This document shows positions 48,372 through 58,824 of a DNA stretch of 64,000 bases, piece by piece (the first letter of the stretch is position 1; the number at the start of each line of letters is the position of its first letter). Both the position numbers and the translations under genes were made by a program. The DNA is from Bordetella sp. H567 (GTDB lineage Bacteria > Pseudomonadota > Gammaproteobacteria > Burkholderiales > Burkholderiaceae_B), in assembly GCF_001704295.1 (NCBI RefSeq), contig NZ_CP012334.1, positions 62,001-126,000 of the forward strand, written 5' to 3'. Below the pieces are notes generated by a model. It did not search any database, was not told the origin of the DNA, and worked only from the letters and a program-made list of their open reading frames with translations.

Positions 48372-48898
48372 CCGGTGGATCGGCGCTTTGGGACCTGTTC
48401 GCCGTCTTCGCCCCGCTGTCCTTCCTGACCGTGGGCGGGGGACAGAGCGTCGTGGCGGACATTCATCGCCAGGCGGTGGACGTCTACGGCTGGATGAACG
48501 ACGCCCAGTTCCTGGACCTTTTCGCCCTGTCCCGCATCACGCCGGGGCCGGGGTCGCTGCTGGTCACGCTGGTGGGCTGGCAGGTGCGCGGCGTCCTCGG
48601 GGCGGTGGTGGCGTCCTTCGCCATCTTCGTGCCCAGTACCGTGCTCATTTATGCGCTGGCCCGCGTCTGGCAGCGCTACAACGGCCGGCTCTGGATCCGC
48701 GCCATCGAAAGCGGCCTGGCCCCGGTGGCGGCCGGCATGATCCTGGCGGCGTCATGCACGATTTTGCGCGCCGCCGAGGGCGGCGCCTGGGCCTGGGCGG
48801 TGGCCATCGCCTCTACGCTGCTACTGTTGCGCACCCGCGTCAGCCCCTTTTTGTTGCTGGGCGGCGGAGCGCTGGTCTTTCTCGTCGCGCTCAGATAA
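48368..48898 (+). CDS. Chromate transporter, C-terminal-type half (CHR domain)
   Basis: A 176-residue partner of the preceding CHR protein. Its motif PLSFLTVGGGQSVVADIHRQ corresponds to the 'GGG' region of the second CHR domain, and LFALSRITPGPGSLLVTLVGW follows. Start and stop overlap (ATGA) indicates coupled translation at 1:1. The two would assemble as a heterodimeric transporter, equivalent to the long two-domain ChrA. Confidence 0.88.
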   Translation: MTGGSALWDLFAVFAPLSFLTVGGGQSVVADIHRQAVDVYGWMNDAQFLDLFALSRITPGPGSLLVTLVGWQVRGVLGAVVASFAIFVPSTVLIYALARVWQRYNGRLWIRAIESGLAPVAAGMILAASCTILRAAEGGAWAWAVAIASTLLLLRTRVSPFLLLGGGALVFLVALR

Positions 48899-48967
48899 GA
48901 CCCGATTACCGTCGAGCTACAATGCAGGGCCGTGGGGACGGACCGCCCCCGCCCAACTTGTTGCCGT

Positions 48968-49804
48968 ATGCCGACTGATCCAGACGCCCGCACCGTCCAA
49001 GCGCTGAAGTTCACCGACGTTTCCCTGGGATATGGGGATTTCACGGTATTGCAGGGCATTTCCATGACGGTGGCGCCCGGCCAGGTCATCGCGGTCATGG
49101 GGGGCTCCGGCTCCGGCAAGACGACGATGCTGCGCGCCGCCACCGGCCAGTTGCAGGCGCGCACCGGCCAGGTCCAGGTGTTCGGCCACGACATGAGCCG
49201 CGTCTCCCCCGACGAGCTGCAAAGCCTGCGCAAGCGCATGGGCGTGCTCTTTCAGCAGGGCGCCCTGTTCACCGACCTGGATGTCTTCGAGAACGTCGCC
49301 TTCCCGCTGCGCGAACATACCGCCTACAGCGAGGCGGAAGTCCTGGAACGCGTGCTGGACAAGCTGCACGCCGTCGGCCTGCGCGCGGCCGCCCATCTGC
49401 AAGTGTCGGAGATCTCCGGCGGCATGGCGCGCCGCGTGGCGCTGGCCCGCGCGGTCGTGCTGGAACCGGAATTGATTCTCTATGACGAGCCTTTCGCCGG
49501 ACTGGACCCTATCTCCATGGGCATCACGGCGCGGCTGATCCGCGACCTGTCCGACCGGCTGAAGTGCGCGTCCGTGCTGATCACGCACGACGTCCAGGAG
49601 TCGTTCTCCATCGCCGACCAGGTGTACCTTGTGGGACAGGGACGCCTGGTGGCCTCGGGCCGGCCCGACGAGCTATCGGCCTCCACCGACCCCTACGTGC
49701 GCCAGTTCCTGCACGGCGAACCGGACGGCCCGGTCGCGTTTCATTATCCCGACACGCCGGCCTTCGACCGCTGGCTGGCCCGACAAGAAGGACGCAGGCC
49801 ATGA
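48968..49804 (+). CDS. mlaF: Phospholipid transport ABC ATPase MlaF
   Basis: A 278-residue ABC ATPase for the Mla system, which moves phospholipids between outer and inner membrane to keep lipid asymmetry. Walker A GGSGSGKTT, Q-loop FQQGALF, signature ISGGMARR, Walker B LILYDEPFAGLDP and H-loop ITHD are all intact. The start MPTDPDART is selected over an upstream in-frame start because the ABC domain begins shortly after. It overlaps mlaE by four bases. Confidence 0.95.
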   Translation: MPTDPDARTVQALKFTDVSLGYGDFTVLQGISMTVAPGQVIAVMGGSGSGKTTMLRAATGQLQARTGQVQVFGHDMSRVSPDELQSLRKRMGVLFQQGALFTDLDVFENVAFPLREHTAYSEAEVLERVLDKLHAVGLRAAAHLQVSEISGGMARRVALARAVVLEPELILYDEPFAGLDPISMGITARLIRDLSDRLKCASVLITHDVQESFSIADQVYLVGQGRLVASGRPDELSASTDPYVRQFLHGEPDGPVAFHYPDTPAFDRWLARQEGRRP

Positions 49805-50601
49805 GCGATTCCCACTCCGCTTCCGTGGGACCGATCAGCCGCCTGGGCGGCTGGGTCGCCGATACCATCGGCGGCATCGGCTACTTCACGCGCTTCTTCG
49901 GCGCCTTGCTGGCCAAGAGCGGCATCGCGCTGCGCCGGCCGCGGCTGGTCTCGCAGCAGGTGCATTTCATCGGCAACTATTCGCTGATCATCATCGCGGT
50001 GTCCGGCATGTTCGTCGGCTTCGTGCTGGGCCTGCAGGGCTACTACACGCTGCGCCGCTACGGGTCCGAGGAATCCCTGGGCCTGCTGGTCGCCCTGTCG
50101 CTGGTGCGCGAACTGGGGCCGGTGGTGACGGCGCTATTGTTCGCCGGCCGCGCCGGTACCTCGCTGACCGCCGAAATCGGCCTGATGAAAGCAGGCGAAC
50201 AACTGGCCGCGATGGAAGTCATGGCGGTCGATCCCATGCGGCGGGTGCTGGTGCCGCGGCTGTGGGGCGGCATCATCGCCATGCCCGTCCTGGCCGCGGT
50301 GTTCTCGATGGTGGGCATCATGGGCGGCTGGCTGGTGGGCGTCGTGCTCATCGGCGTGGACGCCGGCGCCTTCTGGTCGCAGATGCAAAGCGGGGTGGAT
50401 GTATGGAAGGATGTCGCCAACGGGGTGCTAAAAAGCATCGTGTTCGGCGTCGGCGTCACGCTGGTTGCCCTGTACGAAGGCTGGCAGGCCCGCGCCACGC
50501 CGGAGGGCGTCGCCCGCGCGACGACGCGCACCGTGGTCGTCGGCTCGCTGGCCGTGCTGGCCCTGGACTTCCTGCTCACCGCACTGATGTTTGGCAACTA
50601 G
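49801..50601 (+). CDS. mlaE: Phospholipid transport permease MlaE
   Basis: A 266-residue MlaE/YrbE family permease with about five helices. Conserved segments are VSQQVHFIGNYSLIIIAVSGMFVG, LVRELGPVVTALLFAGRAGTSLTAEIGLMK and EQLAAMEVMAVDP. The inner-membrane partner of MlaF and MlaD. The start shares ATGA with the mlaF stop. It is followed by repeat module A before mlaD. Confidence 0.95.
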   Translation: MSDSHSASVGPISRLGGWVADTIGGIGYFTRFFGALLAKSGIALRRPRLVSQQVHFIGNYSLIIIAVSGMFVGFVLGLQGYYTLRRYGSEESLGLLVALSLVRELGPVVTALLFAGRAGTSLTAEIGLMKAGEQLAAMEVMAVDPMRRVLVPRLWGGIIAMPVLAAVFSMVGIMGGWLVGVVLIGVDAGAFWSQMQSGVDVWKDVANGVLKSIVFGVGVTLVALYEGWQARATPEGVARATTRTVVVGSLAVLALDFLLTALMFGN

Positions 50602-50606
50602 ATGGA

Positions 50607-50823
50607 CCCACCCCCGAAGCGCTGTGCGCTTCCCCCTCAAGGGGGCGACGCTGGCGGACCGGAAGGAAGGCCCACCCCGGGGCGCTGCGCGCCTCCCCCT
50701 CAAAGGGGGCGACGCCGGCGGACCGGCGGAGCCGGATCCGCGGCGTCCCGGATCTGCTGGGTCCCGGGTCCGCGGCTTCCGCGATCGCGCGATACGTTTA
50801 TGCACGGCACAATGGATAACTGA
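50607..50823 (+). repeat. Intergenic repeat module A (two units plus tail), mlaE-mlaD
   Basis: Two units: A1 at 50607-50662 and A2 at 50671-50750. Each starts CCCACCCC-GRRG-GCGCT, has CTTCCCCCTCAAGGGGGCGACG, and ends GGCGGACCGG. The second unit adds a GCGGAGCCGGATCCGCGG extension. The module begins six bases after the mlaE stop and finishes with the tail GGATAACTGA (50814-50823) near mlaD. The same unit recurs in modules B, C and D of this window. Confidence 0.85.
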
Positions 50824-50835
50824 TACGGATTCTTC

Positions 50836-51354
50836 ATGTCACGTCAAAAAACCGATTTCTGGGTAGGCCTGTTCGTGCTTCTCGGCGCCGCCGCCCTGGT
50901 ATTCCTGGCCTTGCGTGCCGGCAACCTCAGCGCCTTCTCGTTCGCGCCCACCTATGACCTGACCGCGCAATTCGACAACATCGGCGGTCTGAAGGAGCGC
51001 GCGGCCGTCAAGAGCGCCGGCGTGGTGGTCGGCCGCGTCAGCCGCATTCGCTTCGACGACAAGAACTTCCAGGCCGTCGTCACGCTCAGCATCGATGCCG
51101 ACTTCAAGTTTCCGAAGGATTCCTCGGCCGCCATCCTGACCGCGGGCCTGCTGGGCGAGCAGTACGTCGGCCTGACGGCGGGCGGGGACGATGGCGATTT
51201 TGCGGACGGCGACAAAATCCGTTATACCCAGAGCGCCGTCGTTCTGGAAAACCTGATCAGCCAGTTCCTGTACGGAACGGCGGAAAAGCAGGGCTCGGCG
51301 CCGGCCGGCAACGCGCCCGCACCGGCGCCCGCGCCGGCACCGCAAACGCATTAA
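50836..51354 (+). CDS. mlaD: MlaD, MCE-domain phospholipid carrier
   Basis: A 172-residue protein with one N-terminal membrane helix (about 8-25) and a single MCE domain (FDNIGGLKERAAVKSAGVVVGRV), which forms the periplasmic hexameric ring of the Mla transporter. The C-terminus is Ala/Pro-rich low-complexity (PAGNAPAPAPAPAP) and is expected to be variable. It lies 12 bases beyond the end of repeat module A. Confidence 0.95.
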   Translation: MSRQKTDFWVGLFVLLGAAALVFLALRAGNLSAFSFAPTYDLTAQFDNIGGLKERAAVKSAGVVVGRVSRIRFDDKNFQAVVTLSIDADFKFPKDSSAAILTAGLLGEQYVGLTAGGDDGDFADGDKIRYTQSAVVLENLISQFLYGTAEKQGSAPAGNAPAPAPAPAPQTH

Positions 51355-51468
51355 TCGGGATTATTCTTACTCCGACGCAATCGCATGGCATGCGCCCTGG
51401 GGAAGAGGAAGGCGCGATTCAGGCGGCAGCGATCGGCCTACAGGCTGTCACTCCAAGAACATGACCAG

Positions 51469-52332
51469 ATGAACAAGAACACCCTGACTCGCATTTTCGC
51501 CATGGCGGCAGCCGGCGCCGGGCTGGCCGGCTGCGCCACCGTACAGAACCCCGATCCGCGCGATCCATGGGAAGGCTTCAACCGTGGCGTCTACACGTTC
51601 AACGACAAGGTGGACCGCGCCGTGCTCAGGCCCATCGCCGTGGGCTATACCAAGATCACGCCGCAGCCGGTGCAGAGCTGCATCCACAATATGTTCAACA
51701 ACGTCGCCGATATCTGGGCGGCGGCCAACAGCATGCTGCAGGGCCGCGGGATCGACGCCATCAACACCTTCGGCCGCTTCCTGTTCAATACCACCATGGG
51801 CGTGGGCGGCTGCTTCGACGTCGCCACCGCCAACGGCGCCAACCGCATCCCGAACGACTTCGGCACCACGCTGGGGGTATGGGGCGCGGGCCAGGGTCCG
51901 TACGTGGTGCTGCCGTTCTGGGGCTCCAGCACGGTACGGGACACCGCCGGCCTGGCGGGAGACTTCGTCGGCAACCAGTGGACCAGCGTGGGCGCCATCG
52001 ACAACGTGCCCGTGCGCAACTCCCTGTACGGATTGTGGGTGGTCGATCGCCGGGCCAGCCTGCTGGACGCCACCGATACCGTGGACCGCGTGGCGTTGGA
52101 TCCCTACAGCTTCGTCCGTGACGCCTACCTGCAGCGGCGCGCGGCGATGGTCCTCGGCCGCAAGGCGGGCGATGCCAACAACCTGCCCAACTATGACGAG
52201 GACAGCGAGGGCACCGGCGACGGCGGCAAGCCGGCCGGCACGGGCGCCGGCAGCGGCGCGCCGGTACCGGCGGCGCCGGGCATAGGCGGTGCGGGCGCGG
52301 GCAGTACGACCCCGGCGCCCAAGCACCAATAA
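51469..52332 (+). CDS. mlaA: MlaA (VacJ) outer-membrane lipoprotein
   Basis: A 287-residue lipoprotein. Signal peptide with lipobox LAGC (Cys about 22). The MlaA domain follows: DPWEGFNRGVYTFNDKVDRAVLRPIAVGY, NTTMGVGGCFDVAT and DFGTTLGVWGAGQGPYVVLPFWGSSTVRD. It pulls mislocalised phospholipids from the outer leaflet and passes them to MlaC. The C-terminal Gly/Ala/Pro tail is poorly conserved. The start at 51469 is chosen for its direct signal peptide; the frame is open upstream. Confidence 0.93.
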   Translation: MNKNTLTRIFAMAAAGAGLAGCATVQNPDPRDPWEGFNRGVYTFNDKVDRAVLRPIAVGYTKITPQPVQSCIHNMFNNVADIWAAANSMLQGRGIDAINTFGRFLFNTTMGVGGCFDVATANGANRIPNDFGTTLGVWGAGQGPYVVLPFWGSSTVRDTAGLAGDFVGNQWTSVGAIDNVPVRNSLYGLWVVDRRASLLDATDTVDRVALDPYSFVRDAYLQRRAAMVLGRKAGDANNLPNYDEDSEGTGDGGKPAGTGAGSGAPVPAAPGIGGAGAGSTTPAPKHQ

Positions 52333-52413
52333 ACGAAGGCGGCGGACTTTTTGCCAGGCGGGCCCGCGGGGTCCGCCACAGCCTTCCTTTCCTGGAATCT
52401 AGAAGGAGCAAGC

Positions 52414-53037
52414 ATGCGGTTTCATCCCCTTTCCCTATTGCAACGCCTGGGCATCGCCGGCCTGCTGGGCCTGGCCTTGGCCGGGTCCGTCCACGCCGCG
52501 CCCAGCGCCAAAGACGCTGAAACCCTGGTGCAGAATACCGCCGACAAGGCTTTGCAGGTCCTGAAGACCGACGGCGGCGTGCGCAGCGGCGAACTGCGCC
52601 GTGTCAACGAAGTGGTCAACCAGTACATCCTGCCCGCCGTGGACTTCGAAAAGACGACCCGTCTGGCGGCCGGCCGCTATTGGCGCCAGGCCACGCCCGA
52701 GCAGCGCACCCAGCTGGCCGAAGCCTTCAAGGGCACGCTGGTGCGTACCTACAGCGGCGCGCTGAGCCGGGTGGACAACGGCACCAACATCAAGGTGACC
52801 GGATCCGCCATCGACGGCAACGACGCTGTCGTGCGCAGCACGGTCAATCAGTCGAACGGGCAGTCGGTGGGCGTGGACTACCGGCTGGAGCAAACCCCCG
52901 CCGGCTGGAAGATCTACGACCTGAACGTCGAAGGCATCTGGCTGATCCAGAACTACCGCAACCAGTTCGCCAACGAGATCAACCAGAACGGCATCGACGG
53001 CCTGATCAAGGCCCTGAACCAGCGCAACGCGCAGTAA
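52414..53037 (+). CDS. mlaC: MlaC periplasmic phospholipid carrier
   Basis: A 207-residue protein with a signal peptide (to about 29, AGSVHA) and an MlaC/Ttg2D domain (QNTADKALQVLKTDGG, then KTTRLAAGRYWRQATPEQRTQLAEAFKGTLVRTYSGAL, then VDYRLEQTPAGWKIYDLNVEGIWLIQNYRNQF). It ferries phospholipid between MlaA and MlaD. It has a strong ribosome-binding site (AAGGAG). The cytoplasmic STAS partner MlaB, often next in related genomes, is not present here. Confidence 0.94.
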   Translation: MRFHPLSLLQRLGIAGLLGLALAGSVHAAPSAKDAETLVQNTADKALQVLKTDGGVRSGELRRVNEVVNQYILPAVDFEKTTRLAAGRYWRQATPEQRTQLAEAFKGTLVRTYSGALSRVDNGTNIKVTGSAIDGNDAVVRSTVNQSNGQSVGVDYRLEQTPAGWKIYDLNVEGIWLIQNYRNQFANEINQNGIDGLIKALNQRNAQ

Positions 53038-53083
53038 GCGCCCGCCCGGCCGCGCGGGGCAACCCTGCGCGGCCCGGGGCCAT

Positions 53084-53114
53084 GCCCGGGAAAACCCGGG
53101 CAGCGCTTTATAAT
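53084..53114 (+). promoter_or_regulatory. Hairpin and TATAAT between mlaC and the ABC exporter
   Basis: CCCGGG-AAAA-CCCGGG forms a small perfect hairpin, and a consensus TATAAT (53109-53114) follows within the 113-bp gap. No clear -35 is visible. It may provide a secondary promoter for the ABC-bolA-murA-his part of the cluster, inside what is otherwise a single co-directional array. Confidence 0.4.
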
Positions 53115-53150
53115 CGCGGATTGGCTCTTTTCCGGGCTGTTCCCCGCATC

Positions 53151-53948
53151 ATGTCCGCCGTCCGTCTCGAGAACGTCTCCAAAATTTACGCCGCTCGCCA
53201 GCCTGCCTGGAAGAAGTGGCTGGGCCGACCCTCCGCGCCGGGATTCCAGGCGCTGCGGAACGTCAACCTGGACATCCAGCCGGGCGAATTCTTCGGCCTG
53301 CTGGGCCCGAACGGCGCGGGCAAGACCACGCTGATTTCCGTGCTGGCCGGCCTGGCCAGGCCCAATTCGGGCAGCGCCAGCGTTTGCGGCCACGACGTGC
53401 AGGCGGATTTCCGCCAGGCCCGGCGCGCGCTAGGCGTGGTGCCGCAGGAACTGGTCTACGACCCCTTCTTCACGGTACGCGAAACCCTGCGCATCCAGTC
53501 CGGCTATTTCGGCCTGCGCAAGAACGACGACTGGATCGACGAAATCCTGTTCAACCTGGGACTGTCCGACAAGGCGGACGCCAACATGCGCGCGCTTTCC
53601 GGCGGCATGAAGCGCCGCGTCCTGGTGGCGCAGGCGCTGGTGCATCGGCCACCGGTCATCGTGCTAGACGAGCCGACGGCGGGCGTGGACGTGGATCTGC
53701 GCCGCACCCTGTGGGAATTCATTTCCCGCCTGAACAAGGCCGGCCATACCATCATGCTGACCACCCACTACCTGGAAGAAGCCGAAGCCCTGTGCGGCCG
53801 CATCGCCATGCTCAAGGCCGGCCGCATCGTGGCGCTGGACACCACGCCGGCACTGCTCGCGGGAGTGGGCGGGGTCGACCTGGAAGACGCCTTCGTGCGT
53901 ATCATGCGCCGCGAGGACGACACGCAACTTACCGAGGTGGTGTCGTGA
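53151..53948 (+). CDS. ABC-2 type transporter ATP-binding protein (YadG-like)
   Basis: A 265-residue ABC ATPase. Walker A GPNGAGKTT, signature LSGGMKRR, Walker B VIVLDEPTAGVD and H-loop TTHYLEEAE are present. The N-terminal half matches the YadG-type ABC-2 ATPases that pair with YadH-type permeases. Its TGA overlaps a GTG that could be the permease start. It lies between mlaC and bolA as in related betaproteobacteria. The substrate is unknown; its neighbours suggest an envelope component. Confidence 0.9.
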   Translation: MSAVRLENVSKIYAARQPAWKKWLGRPSAPGFQALRNVNLDIQPGEFFGLLGPNGAGKTTLISVLAGLARPNSGSASVCGHDVQADFRQARRALGVVPQELVYDPFFTVRETLRIQSGYFGLRKNDDWIDEILFNLGLSDKADANMRALSGGMKRRVLVAQALVHRPPVIVLDEPTAGVDVDLRRTLWEFISRLNKAGHTIMLTTHYLEEAEALCGRIAMLKAGRIVALDTTPALLAGVGGVDLEDAFVRIMRREDDTQLTEVVS

Positions 53949-53998
53949 GCGCGCCCTCCCTTGGTGAGGCAGTCGCGCAGCGACAGGAGGGCACACCA

Positions 53999-54796
53999 GT
54001 GAGCGCCATGCAACCCATGCTGGACGCCGCCGGCGAGGCCGGTTCCGGCTTTCCCACGCTGCTGCGCAAGGAGCTGATGCGCTTCTGGAAAGTCAGCTTC
54101 CAGACCATCGCGGCGCCGGTCATCACCGCCTTGCTCTACCTGCTGGTCTTCGCCCAGGTACTGCAGGACCGCGTCCACGTCTACGGCACCGTGCCCTACA
54201 CATCGTTCCTGATCCCGGGGCTGATGATGATGAGCATGCTGCAGAACGCTTTCGCCAACCCCTCGTCCTCGCTGATCCAGAGCCGCATCACGGGCAACCT
54301 GGTTTTCATCCTGCTGCCGCCTCTGTCGCACCGGGATATCTACTTCGCCTACGTGATCGCGGCGATCGCGCGCGGCATCGCGGTGGGCCTGTGCGTGTGG
54401 ATCGTGGCGCTGTTCTTCATCCCGCTGGCGCCAGCGCATCCGCTGTGGGTCTTCGCGTTCGCCGTCCTGGCCTGCGGCATCATGGGCAGCCTGGGTGTCA
54501 TCGCCGGCCTGTTCTCGGAAAAATTCGACCAGCTGGCCGCCTTCCAGAACTTCCTGATCATGCCCGCCACCTTCCTGTCGGGCGTGTTCTATTCCATCCA
54601 CACGCTGCCGCCGTTCTGGCAGGGCGTGTCCCACTGGAATCCCATCTTCTACACCATCGACGGCTTCCGCTACGGCTTCTTTTCGGTTTCCGATGTGTCG
54701 CCCTGGCGCAGCCTGGCGGTGGTCAGCTGTGTTTTCCTGGCGCTGGGCACCTATGCCGCGCGGCTGCTGGCCACCGGCTACAAACTGAGGAACTGA
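53999..54796 (+). CDS. ABC-2 type transporter permease (YadH-like)
   Basis: A 265-residue six-helix permease with FPTLLRKELMRFWKVSFQTI and the family segment PATFLSGVFYSIHTLPPFWQGVSHWNPIFYTIDGFRYG. Two GTG starts share the string GTGAGCGC: one at 53945 overlapping the ATPase stop codon, and one at 53999. The latter is preferred because AGGAGG lies eight bases upstream and the ABC-2 domain starts soon after. Together with the preceding ATPase it forms a half-size exporter. Confidence 0.88.
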   Translation: MSAMQPMLDAAGEAGSGFPTLLRKELMRFWKVSFQTIAAPVITALLYLLVFAQVLQDRVHVYGTVPYTSFLIPGLMMMSMLQNAFANPSSSLIQSRITGNLVFILLPPLSHRDIYFAYVIAAIARGIAVGLCVWIVALFFIPLAPAHPLWVFAFAVLACGIMGSLGVIAGLFSEKFDQLAAFQNFLIMPATFLSGVFYSIHTLPPFWQGVSHWNPIFYTIDGFRYGFFSVSDVSPWRSLAVVSCVFLALGTYAARLLATGYKLRN

Positions 54797-54805
54797 ATGA
54801 TGAAG

Positions 54806-55032
54806 CCCACCCCCGAAGCGCTGCGCGCTTCCCCCTCAAGGGGGCGACGCCTGCGGACCGGCGGAGCCGGATCCGCGGCGTCCCTGGTCCGGAGCGGCGG
54901 CTTCGTGCGGGGATGGCATGCGGGACGGTGGACCACTACGATGAAATTCAACCTCGACGCGCTTCGCGCTTCGTCGATCGCGCCATATCCGCTTCATATG
55001 CGGCTGGTGGCGCATAGCGCAAGGGACTATTG
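54806..55032 (+). repeat. Intergenic repeat module B (one unit plus tail), permease-bolA
   Basis: A single unit at 54806-54884 (CCCACCCCCGAAGCGCTGCG through GCGGAGCCGGATCCGCGG) begins nine bases after the permease stop. It is followed by about 150 bp of less conserved sequence and ends in the GGACTATTGA tail (55024-55033) overlapping the bolA upstream bases. It has the same orientation as the other three modules. Confidence 0.8.
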
Positions 55033-55035
55033 AAC

Positions 55036-56531
<1,496 letters not shown>

Positions 56532-56733
56532 CCCACCCCCGAAGCGCTGCGCGCTTCCCCCTCAAGGGGGCGACGCCGGCGGACCGGAAGAACGGATCCA
56601 CCCCCGAAGCGCTGCGCGCTCCCCCCTCAAGGGGGCGACGCCGGCGGACCGGCGGAGCCGGATCCGCGGCGTCCCCGATCGGCTACACCTGTTTTACGCG
56701 CGCGGATAGTGCGCGGCTTCATGGACTACTGAT
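56532..56733 (+). repeat. Intergenic repeat module C (two units plus tail), murA-hisG
   Basis: Two units, 56532-56587 and 56598-56674, start immediately after the murA TGA. The first ends GGACCGGAAG; the second carries the GCGGAGCCGGATCCGCGG extension. The tail reads ATGGACTACTGAT (56721-56733) and touches the hisG start codon. It is the most regular of the four modules. Confidence 0.87.
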
Positions 56734-57429
56734 ATGAAGAACCAGCCAAATACCCCTGCCGCCGATCCGGCGCCGCTCACGCTGGCGCTGTCCAAGGGCC
56801 GCATTTTCGAGGAAACCCTGCCGCTGCTGGCCGAGGCCGGCATCGAGGTCGCGGAAAACCCCGAGCGCTCCCGCAAGCTGATCATCCCGACCAGCGACCC
56901 CGGCCTGCGCCTGATCATCGTGCGCGCCTCCGACGTGCCCACTTATGTGCAGTACGGCGCGGCGGACCTGGGCATCGCCGGCAAGGACGTGCTGATCGAA
57001 CACGCCGCGGCGCACCCGGGCGGGCTGTACCAGCCCATCGACCTGAACATCGCCAAATGCCGGCTGTGCGTCGCCGTGCCCGCGGGCTTCGATTACCAGA
57101 ACGCCGTGCGCCAGGGCGCTCGCCTGCGGGTCGCCACCAAATATGTCCAGGCGGCCCGCGAGCACTTCGCCGCCAAGGGCGTCTACGTGGACCTGATCAA
57201 GCTTTACGGCTCGATGGAGCTCGCGCCGCTGGTGGGCCTGGCCGACGCCATCGTGGACCTGGTGTCCTCCGGCGGCACGCTGCGCGCCAACAATCTCGTC
57301 GCCGTGGAGGACATCATGCCGATTTCCTCGCGGCTGGTCGTCAACCAGGCGGCGTTGAAAACCCGCGGCGCGCGCCTGCAACCGCTGCTGGACGCCTTCG
57401 AGCGAGCCAGCGCCGCGCCTGTGGCATGA
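56734..57429 (+). CDS. hisG: ATP phosphoribosyltransferase, short form (HisGs)
   Basis: First step of histidine synthesis: joins ATP and PRPP. The 231-residue protein has [16 protein letters not shown] and the PRPP-binding segment [14 protein letters not shown], with the effector-binding C-terminal domain of the long form absent. Short HisG needs HisZ as its regulatory partner, and hisZ is not in this window. The start follows directly the ATGGACTACTGAT tail of repeat module C with no clear ribosome-binding site. Confidence 0.96.
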   Translation: MKNQPNTPAADPAPLTLALSKGRIFEETLPLLAEAGIEVAENPERSRKLIIPTSDPGLRLIIVRASDVPTYVQYGAADLGIAGKDVLIEHAAAHPGGLYQPIDLNIAKCRLCVAVPAGFDYQNAVRQGARLRVATKYVQAAREHFAAKGVYVDLIKLYGSMELAPLVGLADAIVDLVSSGGTLRANNLVAVEDIMPISSRLVVNQAALKTRGARLQPLLDAFERASAAPVA

Positions 57430-57519
57430 TAGGCGCTTGAATCCGCGCTCCGGCGCCTGTCCGTTTCGCTGCCTCCGCCGCCCGATCCGCGGCCTTATAC
57501 GCCCCGAAGGGGGTATTTC

Positions 57520-58824
57520 ATGACCACCATCAATCGCCTCGATTCCCGCGATCCCGGTTTCGCGTCCGCCCTGTCCTCCCTGCTGGCCTTCGAGGCCTCG
57601 CAGGATGAATCCATCGACCGCGCCGCGGCCGACATCCTGGCGGACGTGCGACATCGGGGCGATGCCGCGCTGCTGGAATACACCCGGCGTTTCGATCGCG
57701 TCGAGGTCGACGGCGTGCAGGGCCTGGAAATCCCGCGCGACAGCTGGCACGCCGCCTTGGAATCGCTGCCTGCCGCGCAGCGCCAGGGCCTGGAAGCCGC
57801 CGCGCAGCGCGTGCGTGCCTACCACGAAAGGCAGCGCGGCCAGACCTGGACGTATACCGAAGCCGACGGCACGATGCTAGGCCAGAAGATCACGCCGCTG
57901 GACCGCGTCGGGCTGTACGTGCCGGGCGGGAAGGCCGCCTACCCGTCATCGGTGCTGATGAACGCCATTCCGGCGAAGGTGGCCGGCGTGCCGGAACTGA
58001 TCATGGTCACGCCCACGCCGGACGGCATGCGCAACCCCATGGTGCTGGCCGCGGCCGCCATCGCCGGCGTGGACCGCGCCTTCGCCATCGGCGGCGCGCA
58101 GGCGGTCGGGGCGCTGGCCTACGGCACCGCCACCATCCCGGCCGTGGACAAGATCGTCGGTCCCGGCAACGCCTATGTCGCGGCCGCGAAGCGGCGCGTG
58201 TTCGGCACCGTCGGCATCGACATGATCGCCGGTCCCAGCGAAATCCTGGTCATCTGCGACGGGCAGACGCCGGCCGACTGGATCGCCATGGACCTGTTCT
58301 CGCAGGCCGAACACGACGAATTGGCGCAAGCCATCCTGCTGTGCCCGGACGCCGCCTACCTGGACGCCGTCGCCGCCTCCATCGAACGCCAGCTGCCGGG
58401 CATGCCCCGCGCCGCCATCCTGCGCGAAAGCCTGGGCAAGCGCGGCGCGCTCATCCAGGTGCGCAGCCTGGAGGAAGCCTGCGACATCGCCAACGACATC
58501 GCGCCCGAACACCTGGAAATCTCCACCGACAACCCTGAAAAATGGGTGGAGCGCATCCGCCACGCCGGCGCCATCTTCATGGGCCGCTATGCCTCCGAAT
58601 CGCTGGGCGATTACTGCGCCGGTCCCAACCACGTGCTGCCGACCTCGCGTACCGCGCGCTTTTCCTCGCCGCTGGGCGTCTACGACTTCCAGAAGCGCTC
58701 CAGCCTGATCCAGGTTTCGCGGCAGGGCGCCCAGACGCTGGGGCGCATCGCGGCGGACCTGGCCTATGGCGAAGGCCTGCAGGCGCACGCCGCCAGCGCC
58801 GAATACCGGCTCGACAAGGCATGA
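57520..58824 (+). CDS. hisD: Histidinol dehydrogenase
   Basis: Last two steps of histidine synthesis: oxidises L-histidinol to L-histidine with two NAD+. The 434-residue protein shows [45 protein letters not shown] and the zinc-site region [16 protein letters not shown] with later [13 protein letters not shown]. Full length for the family. It overlaps hisC by four bases. Confidence 0.97.
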   Translation: MTTINRLDSRDPGFASALSSLLAFEASQDESIDRAAADILADVRHRGDAALLEYTRRFDRVEVDGVQGLEIPRDSWHAALESLPAAQRQGLEAAAQRVRAYHERQRGQTWTYTEADGTMLGQKITPLDRVGLYVPGGKAAYPSSVLMNAIPAKVAGVPELIMVTPTPDGMRNPMVLAAAAIAGVDRAFAIGGAQAVGALAYGTATIPAVDKIVGPGNAYVAAAKRRVFGTVGIDMIAGPSEILVICDGQTPADWIAMDLFSQAEHDELAQAILLCPDAAYLDAVAASIERQLPGMPRAAILRESLGKRGALIQVRSLEEACDIANDIAPEHLEISTDNPEKWVERIRHAGAIFMGRYASESLGDYCAGPNHVLPTSRTARFSSPLGVYDFQKRSSLIQVSRQGAQTLGRIAADLAYGEGLQAHAASAEYRLDKA

